64,000 nt of DNA from Hyphomicrobium nitrativorans NL23 (GTDB lineage: Bacteria; Pseudomonadota; Alphaproteobacteria; Rhizobiales; Hyphomicrobiaceae): assembly GCF_000503895.1 (NCBI RefSeq), contig NC_022997.1:2731821-2795820 (forward strand), written 5' to 3'. Both the position numbers and the translations under genes were made by a program. Of the stretch, positions 41,601 to 50,744 are shown piece after piece. The first letter of the stretch is position 1; every line of letters begins with the position of its first letter. The notes under the pieces were generated by a model. It did not search any database. It saw only the letters and a list, made by a program, of their open reading frames with translations, and was not told the origin of the DNA.

Positions 41601-43286
41601 ATGCTGATCAAGTTCACCGGCGGCACCGTCTACGACCCCATGAACGGGGTCGACGGCGAGGTGCGGGACATCTATGTCCAGGACGGCCGGATCGTCGCCG
41701 AGCCGCAACCCGGGACGCGGATCGACGAAGAGTATTCGCTCAAGGGCCAAGTCGTCATGGCGGGCGCGATCGATCCGCACAGCCACATCGGCGGCGGCAA
41801 GGTCACCATCGGGCGCATGATGCTGCCCGAGGATCACATCGGAAACGAAGTGGCGCGCACGGAGCTCCTGCGCTCGGGCTGCGGCCACGCCGTGCCTTCC
41901 ACGATGACCACCGGCTACCGCTACGCGGAGATGGGCTACACGGCCGCGTTCGAGCCCGCGATGCTGCCCGCCAACGCACGGCAAGCCCACCTCGAAATGG
42001 GCGACACGCCCATGATCGACAAGGGCGCGTTTGTGATGCTCGGCAACGACGACTTCTTCCTGAGCGCGCTCGCGGAGAAGCGGGACTTCGCGTTCATCAA
42101 GGATTACATCGGCTGGACCATGCACGCCTCGCAGGCGCTCGCGGTCAAGATCGTGAACCCCGGCGGCATCAACGCGTTCAAGTTCAATCAACGCGCGCTC
42201 GATCTCGACGAGAAGAACGTCCACTACGGCGTGACGCCCCGCGACATCATCCTGACGCTCGCACGCGGCATGAAGGAACTCGGCGTTCCGCATCCGATCC
42301 ACATCCACGGGTGCAACCTCGGCGTTCCGGGCTCCATGCATTCGACGCTCGCCACGATCCGTGCGGCCGAAGGGCTGCCGCTCCATCTCACGCACATTCA
42401 GTTCCACAGCTACGGCACGGAAGGGGACATGAAGTTCTCGTCCGGCGCGCCGCAGATCGCCGAGCTTCTGAACCAGCACACGAACGTCTCGATCGATATC
42501 GGGCAGATCATGTTCGGGCAGACGTGCACGGCGTCCGGCGACTCCATGCGCCAGTACGGCAACACGAAGTCCGCCGATCCCAAGAAGTGGGTGGTGATGG
42601 ACATCGAGTGCGACAACGGCTGCGGCGTGGTGCCGATGAAGTACCGCGACAAGAGCTACGTGAACGCGCTGCAGTGGGCGATCGGGCTCGAACTGTTCCT
42701 GCTCGTCAACGATCCGTGGCGGATCTTCCTCACGACCGATCATCCGAACGGCGCGCCGTTCTACTACTACCCGCATCTCATCCGGCTCTTGATGGACCGC
42801 ACGTTCCGCAACGAGATGCTGGAAAAGCTACACCCCGGCGCGCAGGCGGCGACGATCCTGAAGTCGCTCGACCGCGAGTATTCGCTCTACGAGATCGCGG
42901 TCATGACGCGCGCGGGCCCGGCGAAGAGCCTCGGCCTGCGCGACCGCGGCCATCTGGGTGCCGGTGCTTCCGCCGACATCACGATCTACGAGGATCTGCC
43001 GGACCGCGAAGCGATGTTCAAGACGCCGCTCCTGGTGTTCAAGAGCGGCGAGCTGATCGTGAAGAACGGGCAAGTCGTGAAGGTGGTCGCGGGCGCCACG
43101 CACGTCGCCCGCCCCGACTACGACCCCGGCATCGAGAAGACGCTCAGGGATTATTTCGAACGCTACCACACCGTCCGGCTCGACAACTTCCGCGTCTCCG
43201 ACCAGGAGATCGTCGACAGCAATTGCGGCCACACCGGCGGAGAGTGCGGCTGCGTCATCGTTCAGCCGACGGGACCGAGGACCTAA
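41601..43286 (+). CDS. fhcA: Formyltransferase/hydrolase complex subunit FhcA
   Basis: 561 residues of the amidohydrolase type. FhcA hydrolyses formyl-methylofuran to formate. The metal-site signature DPHSHIGGGKVTIGRMM is present, with further ligands suggested by HIHGCNLGVPG, LHLTHIQFHSYG and FLTTDHPNGAPF. The C-terminal CGHTGGECGCV is a cysteine cluster of unknown use. Length is as expected. It starts 27 bp after fhcB. Confidence 0.96.
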   Translation: MLIKFTGGTVYDPMNGVDGEVRDIYVQDGRIVAEPQPGTRIDEEYSLKGQVVMAGAIDPHSHIGGGKVTIGRMMLPEDHIGNEVARTELLRSGCGHAVPSTMTTGYRYAEMGYTAAFEPAMLPANARQAHLEMGDTPMIDKGAFVMLGNDDFFLSALAEKRDFAFIKDYIGWTMHASQALAVKIVNPGGINAFKFNQRALDLDEKNVHYGVTPRDIILTLARGMKELGVPHPIHIHGCNLGVPGSMHSTLATIRAAEGLPLHLTHIQFHSYGTEGDMKFSSGAPQIAELLNQHTNVSIDIGQIMFGQTCTASGDSMRQYGNTKSADPKKWVVMDIECDNGCGVVPMKYRDKSYVNALQWAIGLELFLLVNDPWRIFLTTDHPNGAPFYYYPHLIRLLMDRTFRNEMLEKLHPGAQAATILKSLDREYSLYEIAVMTRAGPAKSLGLRDRGHLGAGASADITIYEDLPDREAMFKTPLLVFKSGELIVKNGQVVKVVAGATHVARPDYDPGIEKTLRDYFERYHTVRLDNFRVSDQEIVDSNCGHTGGECGCVIVQPTGPRT

Positions 43287-43289
43287 CCC

Positions 43290-44198
43290 ATGAGCGCCAT
43301 CTCAAGAAACGGCGTCACGATTGACGACACCTTCGCCGAAGCGTTCGGCATGAGCGCGCTCGGCCTCATCATCACCGCAGACTCGGCCAAGTGGGCGAAC
43401 ATTTGCGCGACCGTGATGACCGGCTTCGGCACCTCGGTGATCGGCGCGGGCGCGGAATGCGGCATCGACCGGCAACTTTCGCCCGACGAAACGCCGGACG
43501 GACGGCCGGGCGTGCGTGTGCTGATGTTCGGCTTCTCGCCGGACGCCCTCAAGCCGCAGCTTCTCAATCGCGTCGGGCAGTGCGTGCTGACGAGCCCGGG
43601 CTCCGCCTGCTTCAACGGCCTCGACAGCCCCACGACGATGCCACTCGCCGCCGGTCCACGCTTCTTCGGAGACGGCTGGCAGACGGCCAAGAAACTCGGC
43701 AAGCAGCGCTTCTGGCGCGTGCCCGTGATGGACGGTGAGTTCATCATCGAGGACAAATGCGGCGTCACCACCGAGGCGGTCGGCGGCGGCAACCTGCTGG
43801 TGCTCGGCCGTGACCGCGCAGGCCTTCTCGAAGTGACGGAAGCGGCCGTCGCAGCGATTGCAAAAGTGGACGACGTCATCACGCCGTTCCCCGGCGGCAT
43901 CGTGCGCTCGGGCTCCAAAGTCGGCTCCAAATACAAGGGCGCCATCGCGTCCACCAACGACGCGTTCTGCCCCACGCTCAAGGGCGCGGTGACGTCGGAA
44001 CTCGATGCCGACACGATTGCCGTGCTCGAAATCGTGATCGACGGCGTCACCTCGGCGTCCGTCGCGGACGCGATGCGGGCCGGTCTCAAAACCATCATCG
44101 AGACGGGCGCCGCGAAGGGCGTCACGCGGGTCTCTGCCGGCAACTACGGCGGCAATCTCGGCCAGCATCACTATCACCTGAAGGACCTGCTGCCATGA
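43290..44198 (+). CDS. fhcD: Formylmethylofuran:H4MPT formyltransferase subunit FhcD
   Basis: 302 residues, homologous to archaeal Ftr. It transfers the formyl group between H4MPT and methylofuran. The N-terminus GVTIDDTFAEAFGMSALGLIIT and internal MFGFSPDALKPQLLNRVGQC and TPFPGGIVRSGSKVGSKYKG are typical. It begins 3 bases after fhcA and ends in an ATGA overlap with fhcC. Confidence 0.96.
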   Translation: MSAISRNGVTIDDTFAEAFGMSALGLIITADSAKWANICATVMTGFGTSVIGAGAECGIDRQLSPDETPDGRPGVRVLMFGFSPDALKPQLLNRVGQCVLTSPGSACFNGLDSPTTMPLAAGPRFFGDGWQTAKKLGKQRFWRVPVMDGEFIIEDKCGVTTEAVGGGNLLVLGRDRAGLLEVTEAAVAAIAKVDDVITPFPGGIVRSGSKVGSKYKGAIASTNDAFCPTLKGAVTSELDADTIAVLEIVIDGVTSASVADAMRAGLKTIIETGAAKGVTRVSAGNYGGNLGQHHYHLKDLLP

Positions 44199-45004
44199 GC
44201 ACGCTGAGCTTCACCCTGCGCACGGCGCCGACGCATGCGCTCGACCTCTCCAGCCTGATTCCGGGCCGTCTGGCCGAGCTTTCTACGGCTGAGATCGAGA
44301 AGCTGCCGCTCGTCACGGGCGCCCATGCGCTCAACGTCGGCGACGTGTTCACCGTTTCGGGCACGCCGGGCGCCGCGCTCGCGATCTCGGCAGACTCGAC
44401 GCTGCTCGATTACGTCGGCGCGGGTCTCGACCAGGGCACGATCACGGTCGAGGGTTCCGTCGGCAACCACGCGGCGCGTGGCATGAAGGGCGGCACGCTT
44501 GAGATCCGCGGTAATGCGGGGGCCTATCTCGCTTCGTCGGCGACGGGCGGCCTCGTGCATGTGAAGGGCTCGGCGGGCGACTATCTCGGCGGCGCGCGTC
44601 CCGGCGACAAGTTCGGCCTGCTCGGGGGCACGGTCGTCGTCGAAGGCGACATCGGGGAGCGTGCGGGCGAACGGATGCGGCGCGGCATCGTCGTGACGCG
44701 GGGCAAGTTCGGCGCCGCTGCCGGTTCGCGCATGGTCGGCGGCACGCTCTGGACGGAGGCGGGCTTCGGGCCGCGCCCCGGTCCGCTGCTGCGCCGCGGC
44801 ACGCTGATCGCGCCCAAGGTGGACGAGCTTCTGCCGACGTTCGCCGATTGCGGACGCCACGACCTCGTCATCCTCAACATCCTGTCGCGCTACATTGCAA
44901 AGACCTTGGGGCCGCTCGCGCCGAAGCCGCTGCCGCCGCTGGTGCGGAAGCTCGCGGGAGACCGCGCCACCATCGGCAAGGGCGAGATCTTGCTGACCGC
45001 ATAA
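44195..45004 (+). CDS. fhcC: Formyltransferase/hydrolase complex subunit FhcC
   Basis: 269 residues, homologous to FwdC and the C-terminal beta-helix of glutamate synthase. Turns of the helix are visible as glycine repeats (GAGLDQGTITVEGSVG, RGMKGGTLEIRGNAG, GGARPGDKFGLLGGTVVVEG). It is a structural partner in FhcABCD. It is the last gene of the operon and is followed by a strong terminator. Confidence 0.95.
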   Translation: MSTLSFTLRTAPTHALDLSSLIPGRLAELSTAEIEKLPLVTGAHALNVGDVFTVSGTPGAALAISADSTLLDYVGAGLDQGTITVEGSVGNHAARGMKGGTLEIRGNAGAYLASSATGGLVHVKGSAGDYLGGARPGDKFGLLGGTVVVEGDIGERAGERMRRGIVVTRGKFGAAAGSRMVGGTLWTEAGFGPRPGPLLRRGTLIAPKVDELLPTFADCGRHDLVILNILSRYIAKTLGPLAPKPLPPLVRKLAGDRATIGKGEILLTA

Positions 45005-45057
45005 TCCGCGGCCAGAACGCGGCGCATCTTGTGTGCGCCGCTCCGCGTCGACCGGCA

Positions 45058-45088
45058 AACAGCGCCTCCTACCGAGGCGCTGTTTTTT
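45058..45088 (+). terminator. Terminator of the fhc operon
   Basis: AACAGCGCCTC (45058-45068), loop CTACC, GAGGCGCTGTT (45074-45084), then TTTT. The stem is 11 bp and perfect. Confidence 0.92.
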
Positions 45089-45132
45089 GTTGCGAGACGA
45101 CGTGTTGCGAAACGGGGCTTCGTCGGCCCGCG

Positions 45133-45894
45133 TTAGTTTCGCCGGCTTGCCTGCTTGTAGGCCGGCACGCCGCTGCTGATCTCCATGATGAACTTCTGGC
45201 GGATCGCGCGGCCGAAATCGTCGAAGCCGTCGGCGGGCAGCACGAACGAGCCGGGCCCGCCCATCACGTTCTCGCGATACCACTGCTCCAGCGTATCGCC
45301 CTCGTCGGCTTCGAGGATGGGCAAGCCGTTCACGGTCACGCCCAAGGCGGCAAGCTCATCGCGAACGGCGGCTGGATCCTCGTCAGGATTGCAGTTCTCG
45401 CGCCCATCGCCCGAGACGTCGACGATGGTGCGGAAGGGCTTGGCGGGGATCTGCGAGACGACCTTATCCGAGATCGCGCGCAGCATGGCGGAGACGCAGG
45501 TGAACTCTCCGGTCTGGCGGGGAAGCTTTCGCACCATGTTCGCGACGGCGGCCGCCTCGGCGGGCGAGGAGATGCGCTCCCAGGCGATGACCTGGCGCGG
45601 CCTGTCGGCCCACGTCACCATCGAGAACAGAATCGATGCGTTCGGGCCGTTCAGAATAGCTTTCAAGACCTCCGGGTCTTCGAGCGCGGTCGCTATCCCC
45701 TCCATCTGCAGCTTATAGCGGTGCGCATCGACGGAGTTCGAGACATCGACGGACACGACGAGGGCTGTATCGACGTAGGCCTGCGCATCTGCAAACTGAG
45801 CCCGCAAACCGGAGAGCGTTGCCATAGCTGTCAAAGCTGCGAGCGCCAGTGCGATCCCGGGCCACGTCCCGCCCCTCAGGTTTCGTTTTTTCAT
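45133..45894 (-). CDS. DUF1194 secreted von Willebrand A-like protein
   Basis: 253 residues: a signal peptide (ALALAALTAMATLSGLRAQ), then a vWA-like domain of DUF1194. The metal-dependent adhesion site appears in LVVSVDVSNSVDAHRYKLQMEG (DxSxS-like), with IVDVSGDGRENC downstream. Such proteins bind partners in the periplasm or outside the cell; the ligand is unknown. The start is ATG at 45894. It converges on the fhc operon. Confidence 0.87.
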   Translation of the reverse strand: MKKRNLRGGTWPGIALALAALTAMATLSGLRAQFADAQAYVDTALVVSVDVSNSVDAHRYKLQMEGIATALEDPEVLKAILNGPNASILFSMVTWADRPRQVIAWERISSPAEAAAVANMVRKLPRQTGEFTCVSAMLRAISDKVVSQIPAKPFRTIVDVSGDGRENCNPDEDPAAVRDELAALGVTVNGLPILEADEGDTLEQWYRENVMGGPGSFVLPADGFDDFGRAIRQKFIMEISSGVPAYKQASRRN

Positions 45895-46074
45895 CGTTTC
45901 TTCTCGTTTTTCCCGGGCGATCCTTTCCGCATCATAACCATGCCTGTCCCTCACCGGCCAGAGATTCGACCCCGGCAGCCCAGGGAGATCTCCTGTCGCA
46001 CCGCCGTCACTTGCAAAGTTCGCCGCCCGCGCCTACCGTCCGTCTACCCTGCGGACAGGGAATGAAGGGGTCTC

Positions 46075-46446
46075 GTGAGCAAACGCACACCCATCGTCGT
46101 TTTCATGCTCATCGCGCTGGCGTTTCGCAGCCTCGTGCCCGATGGGTTCATGATTGCGGCCGCGAATGCGGGTGACGGCTCCTTCGAGATCGTCATCTGT
46201 ACCAGCACGGGCCAGAAGACGATGCATGTAGCGGCAGACGGCACGACGCCTGCGGAGCAGCAGGGCGAGCCCGATCTCTGCCCCTTCGCCTTCTCCAGCG
46301 TCGGCGACGTGGCCACCGGGGAACCCGATCTCGCAGGCACGGTCGCCTACGCGAGCCTCACGTACAAGCTCGCGGCCGCGCTTTATGCCGAGACGCCGAA
46401 ACCCGGCGCCACATCCGCGCGCGGGCCACCGAACCTGTTGATCTGA
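46075..46446 (+). CDS. DUF2946 family protein
   Basis: 123 residues from a GTG start: one N-terminal hydrophobic segment (PIVVFMLIALAFRSLVPDGF), then a short soluble part with EIVICTSTG, MHVAADG and DLCPFAF. DUF2946 proteins are small, contain paired Cys and His-rich patches, and commonly sit beside TonB receptors and copper-handling proteins, as here. A metal-related role fits but is inferred. Confidence 0.82.
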   Translation: MSKRTPIVVFMLIALAFRSLVPDGFMIAAANAGDGSFEIVICTSTGQKTMHVAADGTTPAEQQGEPDLCPFAFSSVGDVATGEPDLAGTVAYASLTYKLAAALYAETPKPGATSARGPPNLLI

Positions 46447-46546
46447 CCGGGCTCACGCGAGCCCGCGCATCGCAGCCTTTGCCGAATCCCCGCACATTGG
46501 GGAGCGAAGGCGCCGGCCCGTTTCCAGATCAACAGAGCCTACGCAC

Positions 46547-48772
46547 ATGACATCGCCATTCCGTCCGGTTTCCCGCCGGCACATTTCCCCCGCTCGCGGC
46601 ACATATTCGCTTGCGGCAATTGGGACTGTCGTCCTCGCCATTCACGCCTGGCCCGCCTCGGCCCAGGAAACCGAACTTCCCGAAATCACCGTCACGACGA
46701 CGGCGGCACAGCCGAAGGCGCCGCGACCCAAGCAAGCGGCCGCTGCCCCCAGCGGCGTTCCCGTGCCTCAATCGCCTTCCGCCGACACGCCCGCCGGTGC
46801 GCCGGTTTCGCCTGGGACGCGCTCCGGCAGCCTCACGGTGCCGACGACGGCAGAAGCGGTCGCGGAGATCCAGCGCACGCCGGGGGCCGTCGAGATCGTT
46901 CCGGCGGATGCCTATGCGGCGTCCACCCCCGCCGTGACCATCAAGGATGCGCTGGATTACGTGCCGGGCGTGTTCGTGCAGCCGAAGTGGGGCGAAGACG
47001 CTCGCCTTTCGATCCGCGGTTCGGGCATCTCGCGCAATTTCCATCTGCGCGGCACGCAGCTCTTCATGGACGGCATCCCGATCAGCACCGCGGACGGGTT
47101 CGGAGACTTCCAGGAGGTCGACCCGACGGTCTACCGCTACATCGAGGTGTTCAAGGGCGCGAATGCGCTCCGCTTCGGTGCCAACTCGCTCGGCGGGGCG
47201 ATCAACTTCGTGATGCCCACCGGCTACGACGCTCATCGCTTCACCGCGCGGACCGACATCGGCAGCTTCGGGTTCCGCAAGTTCTCGTCAAGCTCAGGCG
47301 GCGTGTCGGGGCCGGTCGACTACTTTATTGCCGGCACCTGGCAGGAATGGGACGGCTACCGCGATCATAGCTGGGGCGAAAGCCTGCGCGGCTCGATGAA
47401 CCTCGGCTACCGGCTCAGCGAAAACGTGGAGACGCGTTTCTACGTGAACGCCAACGACGTCGAGCAGCGCATCCCTGGCGCCGTGACGCGCCAGACCGCG
47501 CTGACCGATCCGAAACAAGCCGCCGCCGTCAACGTTCTCAACGATTGGCAGCGCAATATCGAGACGCTGCGCATCGCCAACAAGACGACGGTCCGCCTTT
47601 CGCAAGGCACGCTGCTCGAATTCGGCGCGTTCAACGTGGACCGCCATCTCGACCATCCGATCTATCAGTGGCTCGACTACCGCTATGACGATTACGGCGG
47701 CTTCGCGCGTCTCTCGGACGACAGCGTTATCGCAGGGTTCCGCAACCGCTTCATCGCGGGCGTGAACCTTCACAACGGAACGGTGGACGTCCGACACTTC
47801 GGCAACGGGCCCAACGCGGCCAAGCTCGCGCTCATCAGCCATACGGAGAACCGCTCGGAAAACCTTTCGGTCTATGCCGAGAACAGCTTTTTCGTGCTGC
47901 CCGACGTCGCGCTGGTGGCGGGACTGCAATTCCTGCACGCCGACCGCGACCGTGACGTTTTCTTCGGCAACGAACAGAGCGGACGCAACACGTTCGACGT
48001 CTGGAGCCCGAAGGCCGGCATCGTATGGGACGTCGATCCCGGCTGGCAGATGTTCGCCAACATCTCGCGCAGCGCGGAAGTTCCGAGCTTCGGGGAAAAT
48101 GCGGTCAGCGGCTCGGCATTTACGGCCAAACTCCAGGAAGCCACCACCTACGAGATCGGCACGCGCGGCCGGCGCGAGACCTACCACTGGGATATCGCGC
48201 TCTACCGCGCCGAGATCGACAACGAGTTGCAGTGTCTCACGATCCTGGTGCCGTTCCCGAACATGTGCACGGTGACGAACGCGGACAAGACCGTGCATCA
48301 AGGCCTGGAGCTCGGCTTCGGGGCGGCGGTGCTGCACTCGCTCATCGTCGACGGTCCGACGCCCGACAGGCTGTGGCTGAACGCGGCCTATACGCTCAAC
48401 GACTTCCACTTCGACAACGATGCCGTGTGGGGCGACAACGAACTTCCGGGCCTGCCGCGGCATTTTCTCAGGGCCGAGCTGATGTACCGTCACCCGTCCG
48501 GCGTCTTCTTCGGGCCGAACGTAGAATGGGCGCCCTCCGCCTACTTCGTCGACAACGCCAACACGCTCAAGACCGAAGGCTATGCCATCTGGGGTGCGAA
48601 GCTCGGCTACGAGGGCGAGACGTTCACGGCCTACATCGAAGGGCGTAATCTCTCCGACACGGCCTACATCGCGTCCGCCAGCGTTTCCGGCAACGTCCTC
48701 GGCCTCGACGGCGCCTACTTCGAGCCCGGCACGGGACGCGCCATTTACGGCGGCGTGCAGGTGAAGTGGTGA
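46547..48772 (+). CDS. TonB-dependent outer-membrane receptor
   Basis: 741 residues: a signal peptide, a TonB-box-like ELPEITVTTTA, a Pro/Ala linker, a plug domain (TIKDALDYVPGVFVQPKWGE, RLSIRGSGISRNFHLRG, ANSLGGAINFVMPTG) and a 22-strand-type barrel ending in an aromatic residue (YGGVQVKW). These receptors import metal chelates or vitamins. DUF2946 before it and a YcnI-PCuAC fusion after it favour copper; a lanthanophore receptor is an alternative, given XoxF nearby. Confidence 0.9.
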   Translation: MTSPFRPVSRRHISPARGTYSLAAIGTVVLAIHAWPASAQETELPEITVTTTAAQPKAPRPKQAAAAPSGVPVPQSPSADTPAGAPVSPGTRSGSLTVPTTAEAVAEIQRTPGAVEIVPADAYAASTPAVTIKDALDYVPGVFVQPKWGEDARLSIRGSGISRNFHLRGTQLFMDGIPISTADGFGDFQEVDPTVYRYIEVFKGANALRFGANSLGGAINFVMPTGYDAHRFTARTDIGSFGFRKFSSSSGGVSGPVDYFIAGTWQEWDGYRDHSWGESLRGSMNLGYRLSENVETRFYVNANDVEQRIPGAVTRQTALTDPKQAAAVNVLNDWQRNIETLRIANKTTVRLSQGTLLEFGAFNVDRHLDHPIYQWLDYRYDDYGGFARLSDDSVIAGFRNRFIAGVNLHNGTVDVRHFGNGPNAAKLALISHTENRSENLSVYAENSFFVLPDVALVAGLQFLHADRDRDVFFGNEQSGRNTFDVWSPKAGIVWDVDPGWQMFANISRSAEVPSFGENAVSGSAFTAKLQEATTYEIGTRGRRETYHWDIALYRAEIDNELQCLTILVPFPNMCTVTNADKTVHQGLELGFGAAVLHSLIVDGPTPDRLWLNAAYTLNDFHFDNDAVWGDNELPGLPRHFLRAELMYRHPSGVFFGPNVEWAPSAYFVDNANTLKTEGYAIWGAKLGYEGETFTAYIEGRNLSDTAYIASASVSGNVLGLDGAYFEPGTGRAIYGGVQVKW

Positions 48773-48849
48773 CGCTTATCATCCAAGGCGGCCCTGACGT
48801 GACGCCGCATTCAACCCCTCATCCCTATCTTCAGGAACAGGCTCCGATC

Positions 48850-49851
48850 ATGAAACGCTCATACTCCTCTCAAGCTCTGGCGGCGTTCGCGTTGCTTCCA
48901 CTCGCCCTGCTGGCCAGCGGCCCCGCCGGCGCTCACGTCACACTCGAACAGCGGGAGGCCGCTCCGGGCGCGGCCTACAAGGCCGTGTTGAAGGTTCCGC
49001 ACGGCTGCGGCACGTCGCCGACGCAGGCGGTTCGCGTGGAAATCCCCGAAGGCTTCATCAACGTGAAGCCGATGCCGAAACCGGGCTGGTCGCTCGCCAC
49101 CGTGAAGGGGCCTTACGCCACGAGTTATCCGCTGCACGGGCGTACGCTGACCGAAGGCGTGAAGGACATCACGTGGGCGGACGGCAACCTGCCCGACGAG
49201 CACTACGACGAATTCGTGGCTGCGGGCTTCCTCGGCAAAGATCTCGCAGGAGGCTCTTCGCTCTATTTCAAGGTGACGCAGACCTGCGCGGACGGCGAGC
49301 GCCAGTGGATCGAGATCCCGGATGGAACCGAGGGCCAAAAGCTGGCGTCTCCGGCGGCGGTGCTGCGCATCGCAGCGTCTCACGAGCATGCGGTGCCGAA
49401 GGACACAGGCGGCGCAGCTAAGATTGGAACGCTTGCGATCCAAGGCGCGTGGGCACGCGCCACGCCTCAGGGGGCGAAAGTGGGCGCGGGCTATCTTACG
49501 ATTCTCAACACGGGCAGTGAGGCGGATACGCTGATCGGCATCGCTGCCCCTGTCGCCGGCAAGGGCGAGATCCACGACATGACCATGACGGACGGCGTGA
49601 TGCGGATGCGTGCGCTGCCGGAGGGGATCGAGATCCCAGCCGGCGGGACGGCCACGCTCGCGCCCGGCGGCAAGCATCTCATGTTCATGGATCTCAAAGA
49701 GCCGCTGGTTTCCGGCGCCAGCCTGCCGGTCACGCTGACGTTCAAGAGCGGCGCGTCCGTCGAGGTGACGTTCCCGATCCGTCCGATCGGCGGGGACCAA
49801 AAGGGCGGCGGCGCGGCCAAGGACGAGCACGACCACCATCATCACCACTGA
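48850..49851 (+). CDS. YcnI-like domain fused to PCu(A)C copper chaperone
   Basis: 333 residues: a signal peptide (AFALLPLALLASGPAGAH), an N-terminal DUF1775/YcnI copper-binding domain (about residues 29-180; HVTLEQREAAPGAAYKAVL with the exposed His after cleavage, then VPHGCGTSPT), and a C-terminal PCu(A)C domain (about 195-320; IQGAWARATP, IHDMTMTDGVMRMR, HLMFMDL with Met/His copper ligands). The tail is a run of histidines. Usually these domains are separate proteins. It probably binds Cu in the periplasm and delivers it to oxidases. The ATG at 48850 is preferred over an in-frame GTG upstream. Confidence 0.9.
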   Translation: MKRSYSSQALAAFALLPLALLASGPAGAHVTLEQREAAPGAAYKAVLKVPHGCGTSPTQAVRVEIPEGFINVKPMPKPGWSLATVKGPYATSYPLHGRTLTEGVKDITWADGNLPDEHYDEFVAAGFLGKDLAGGSSLYFKVTQTCADGERQWIEIPDGTEGQKLASPAAVLRIAASHEHAVPKDTGGAAKIGTLAIQGAWARATPQGAKVGAGYLTILNTGSEADTLIGIAAPVAGKGEIHDMTMTDGVMRMRALPEGIEIPAGGTATLAPGGKHLMFMDLKEPLVSGASLPVTLTFKSGASVEVTFPIRPIGGDQKGGGAAKDEHDHHHHH

Positions 49852-49878
49852 GCGCATGGCGTGACGCTGCGTTTCACG

Positions 49879-49913
49879 GGGCGGGCCGAGGACGGTCCGC
49901 CCTTCGTCGTTTT
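49879..49913 (+). terminator. Terminator after the YcnI-PCuAC gene
   Basis: GGGCGGGCCG (49879-49888), loop AGGA, CGGTCCGCCC (49893-49902) with one G-U pair, followed by TTCGTCGTTTT. Confidence 0.7.
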
Positions 49914-49936
49914 ACGCGCGGTCGTTGCGCTTTGCC

Positions 49937-50170
49937 TCAGATCCAACGCGACGTGCGCATCATGGTCTCCTTGAGCGCAACATCGCTGCCACGCCAACGC
50001 GCGACAGCCCGGCGTCTGCGCTCAAGCTCTTCGGTCCACCCGGGATCAAACGGGACGGGACGGGCCGCGCCGCGCTCAACGGTCTCGACCACGCGAGGTT
50101 TCAGCGGAAGATAGGTGACGTTGCTGGACGGCTGAGGAGACGACGTCGGAGGTGTGGCTGAGTAAGACAT
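49937..50170 (-). CDS. Small unknown protein, 77 residues
   Basis: An open frame starting MSYSATPPTSSPQPSSNVTY, with a basic, Trp-containing C-terminal half (PGWTEELERRRRAVARWRG). GGAG lies about 9 bases before the ATG. No family is recognised. A plus-strand frame overlaps it but has less protein-like composition. It precedes nothing obvious and could be spurious. Confidence 0.42.
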   Translation of the reverse strand: MSYSATPPTSSPQPSSNVTYLPLKPRVVETVERGAARPVPFDPGWTEELERRRRAVARWRGSDVALKETMMRTSRWI

Positions 50171-50494
50171 GAGGCGATGCTCCATACACGCTTCAGTTTC
50201 TCAGAACTTCGGCCGAAACGTCATTGCGTTCGGCCGCCCCCCGGCGGGTCTATCCCCCTTCTCTCATGTTCGCCGATCTTCGGCTTTTGAAGTCCATTCC
50301 CGGAAGACGGCAAGATTACGGCAAACGTGGCAGCCTGCCGCTCACGAATTTTTACTCAAAATGACATTGCTCCCCGGCAAAGCAAAGCGGCGGTCGCTTT
50401 CGCAACCGCCGCACGATCGAACAGACGTGATCGACTGGATATCTGACCGAGGAGTTCCGCGCCGTATCGATAAGACCAGATGCGGCCGTGCTCG
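50171..50494. other. Gene-free stretch downstream of the second pqqA
   Basis: About 324 bp. Apart from the hairpin at 50387-50412 I see no gene or repeat. A plus-strand open frame crosses it but shows no protein features. Confidence 0.4.
50380..50412 (-). terminator. Candidate terminator of the second pqqA
   Basis: GCGGCGGT (50387-50394) with ACCGCCGC (50405-50412); read on the minus strand it is followed by TTTGCTTTG. It lies about 83 bases after the pqqA2 stop. Confidence 0.6.
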
Positions 50495-50584
50495 TTAGAT
50501 GATGTCGATGTCAGCCGGCAGATACGAGGTCACTTCGAGGCCGACTTCCTGCTCGCGAACCGAGGGCTTCATCCAGGTCTTCAT
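50495..50584 (-). CDS. pqqA: Second, solitary PQQ precursor peptide PqqA
   Basis: A 29-residue peptide starting MKTWMKPSVREQ and ending ADIDII. It keeps the Glu17-x3-Tyr21 pair (LEVTSYLP) and differs from the operon copy at 4480-4569 in only three residues: Thr5 to Met, Ala8 to Ser and Glu25 to Asp. AAGGAG lies 9 bases before the ATG. There is no pqqB-E nearby; it has its own 160 bp upstream region after the MaoC gene and a candidate terminator. It would supply extra substrate to the same PqqBCDE enzymes. Confidence 0.93.
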   Translation of the reverse strand: MKTWMKPSVREQEVGLEVTSYLPADIDII

Positions 50585-50744
50585 GAGGTCAATCTCCTTG
50601 GGTTGGGCGGCGGGGTTCGTCACCCGCCTGTCTTATGACAAGAAACTTATGAGTTCGGCGCGGGGTTCGCCAATCGTTTTTTACCCGACCTCCAATAAGT
50701 CACCCTGATGCTACGGTGTAACATTGTTATGGTGTATCATACCG

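Noticed and set aside
41060-43324. 754-residue plus-strand open frame overlapping fhcB and fhcA
   Set aside because: It is out of frame with two conserved Fhc subunits and rich in Arg and Pro.
49925-50161. 78-residue plus-strand frame opposite the 77-residue protein
   Set aside because: It has less protein-like composition than the minus-strand frame and no ribosome site.
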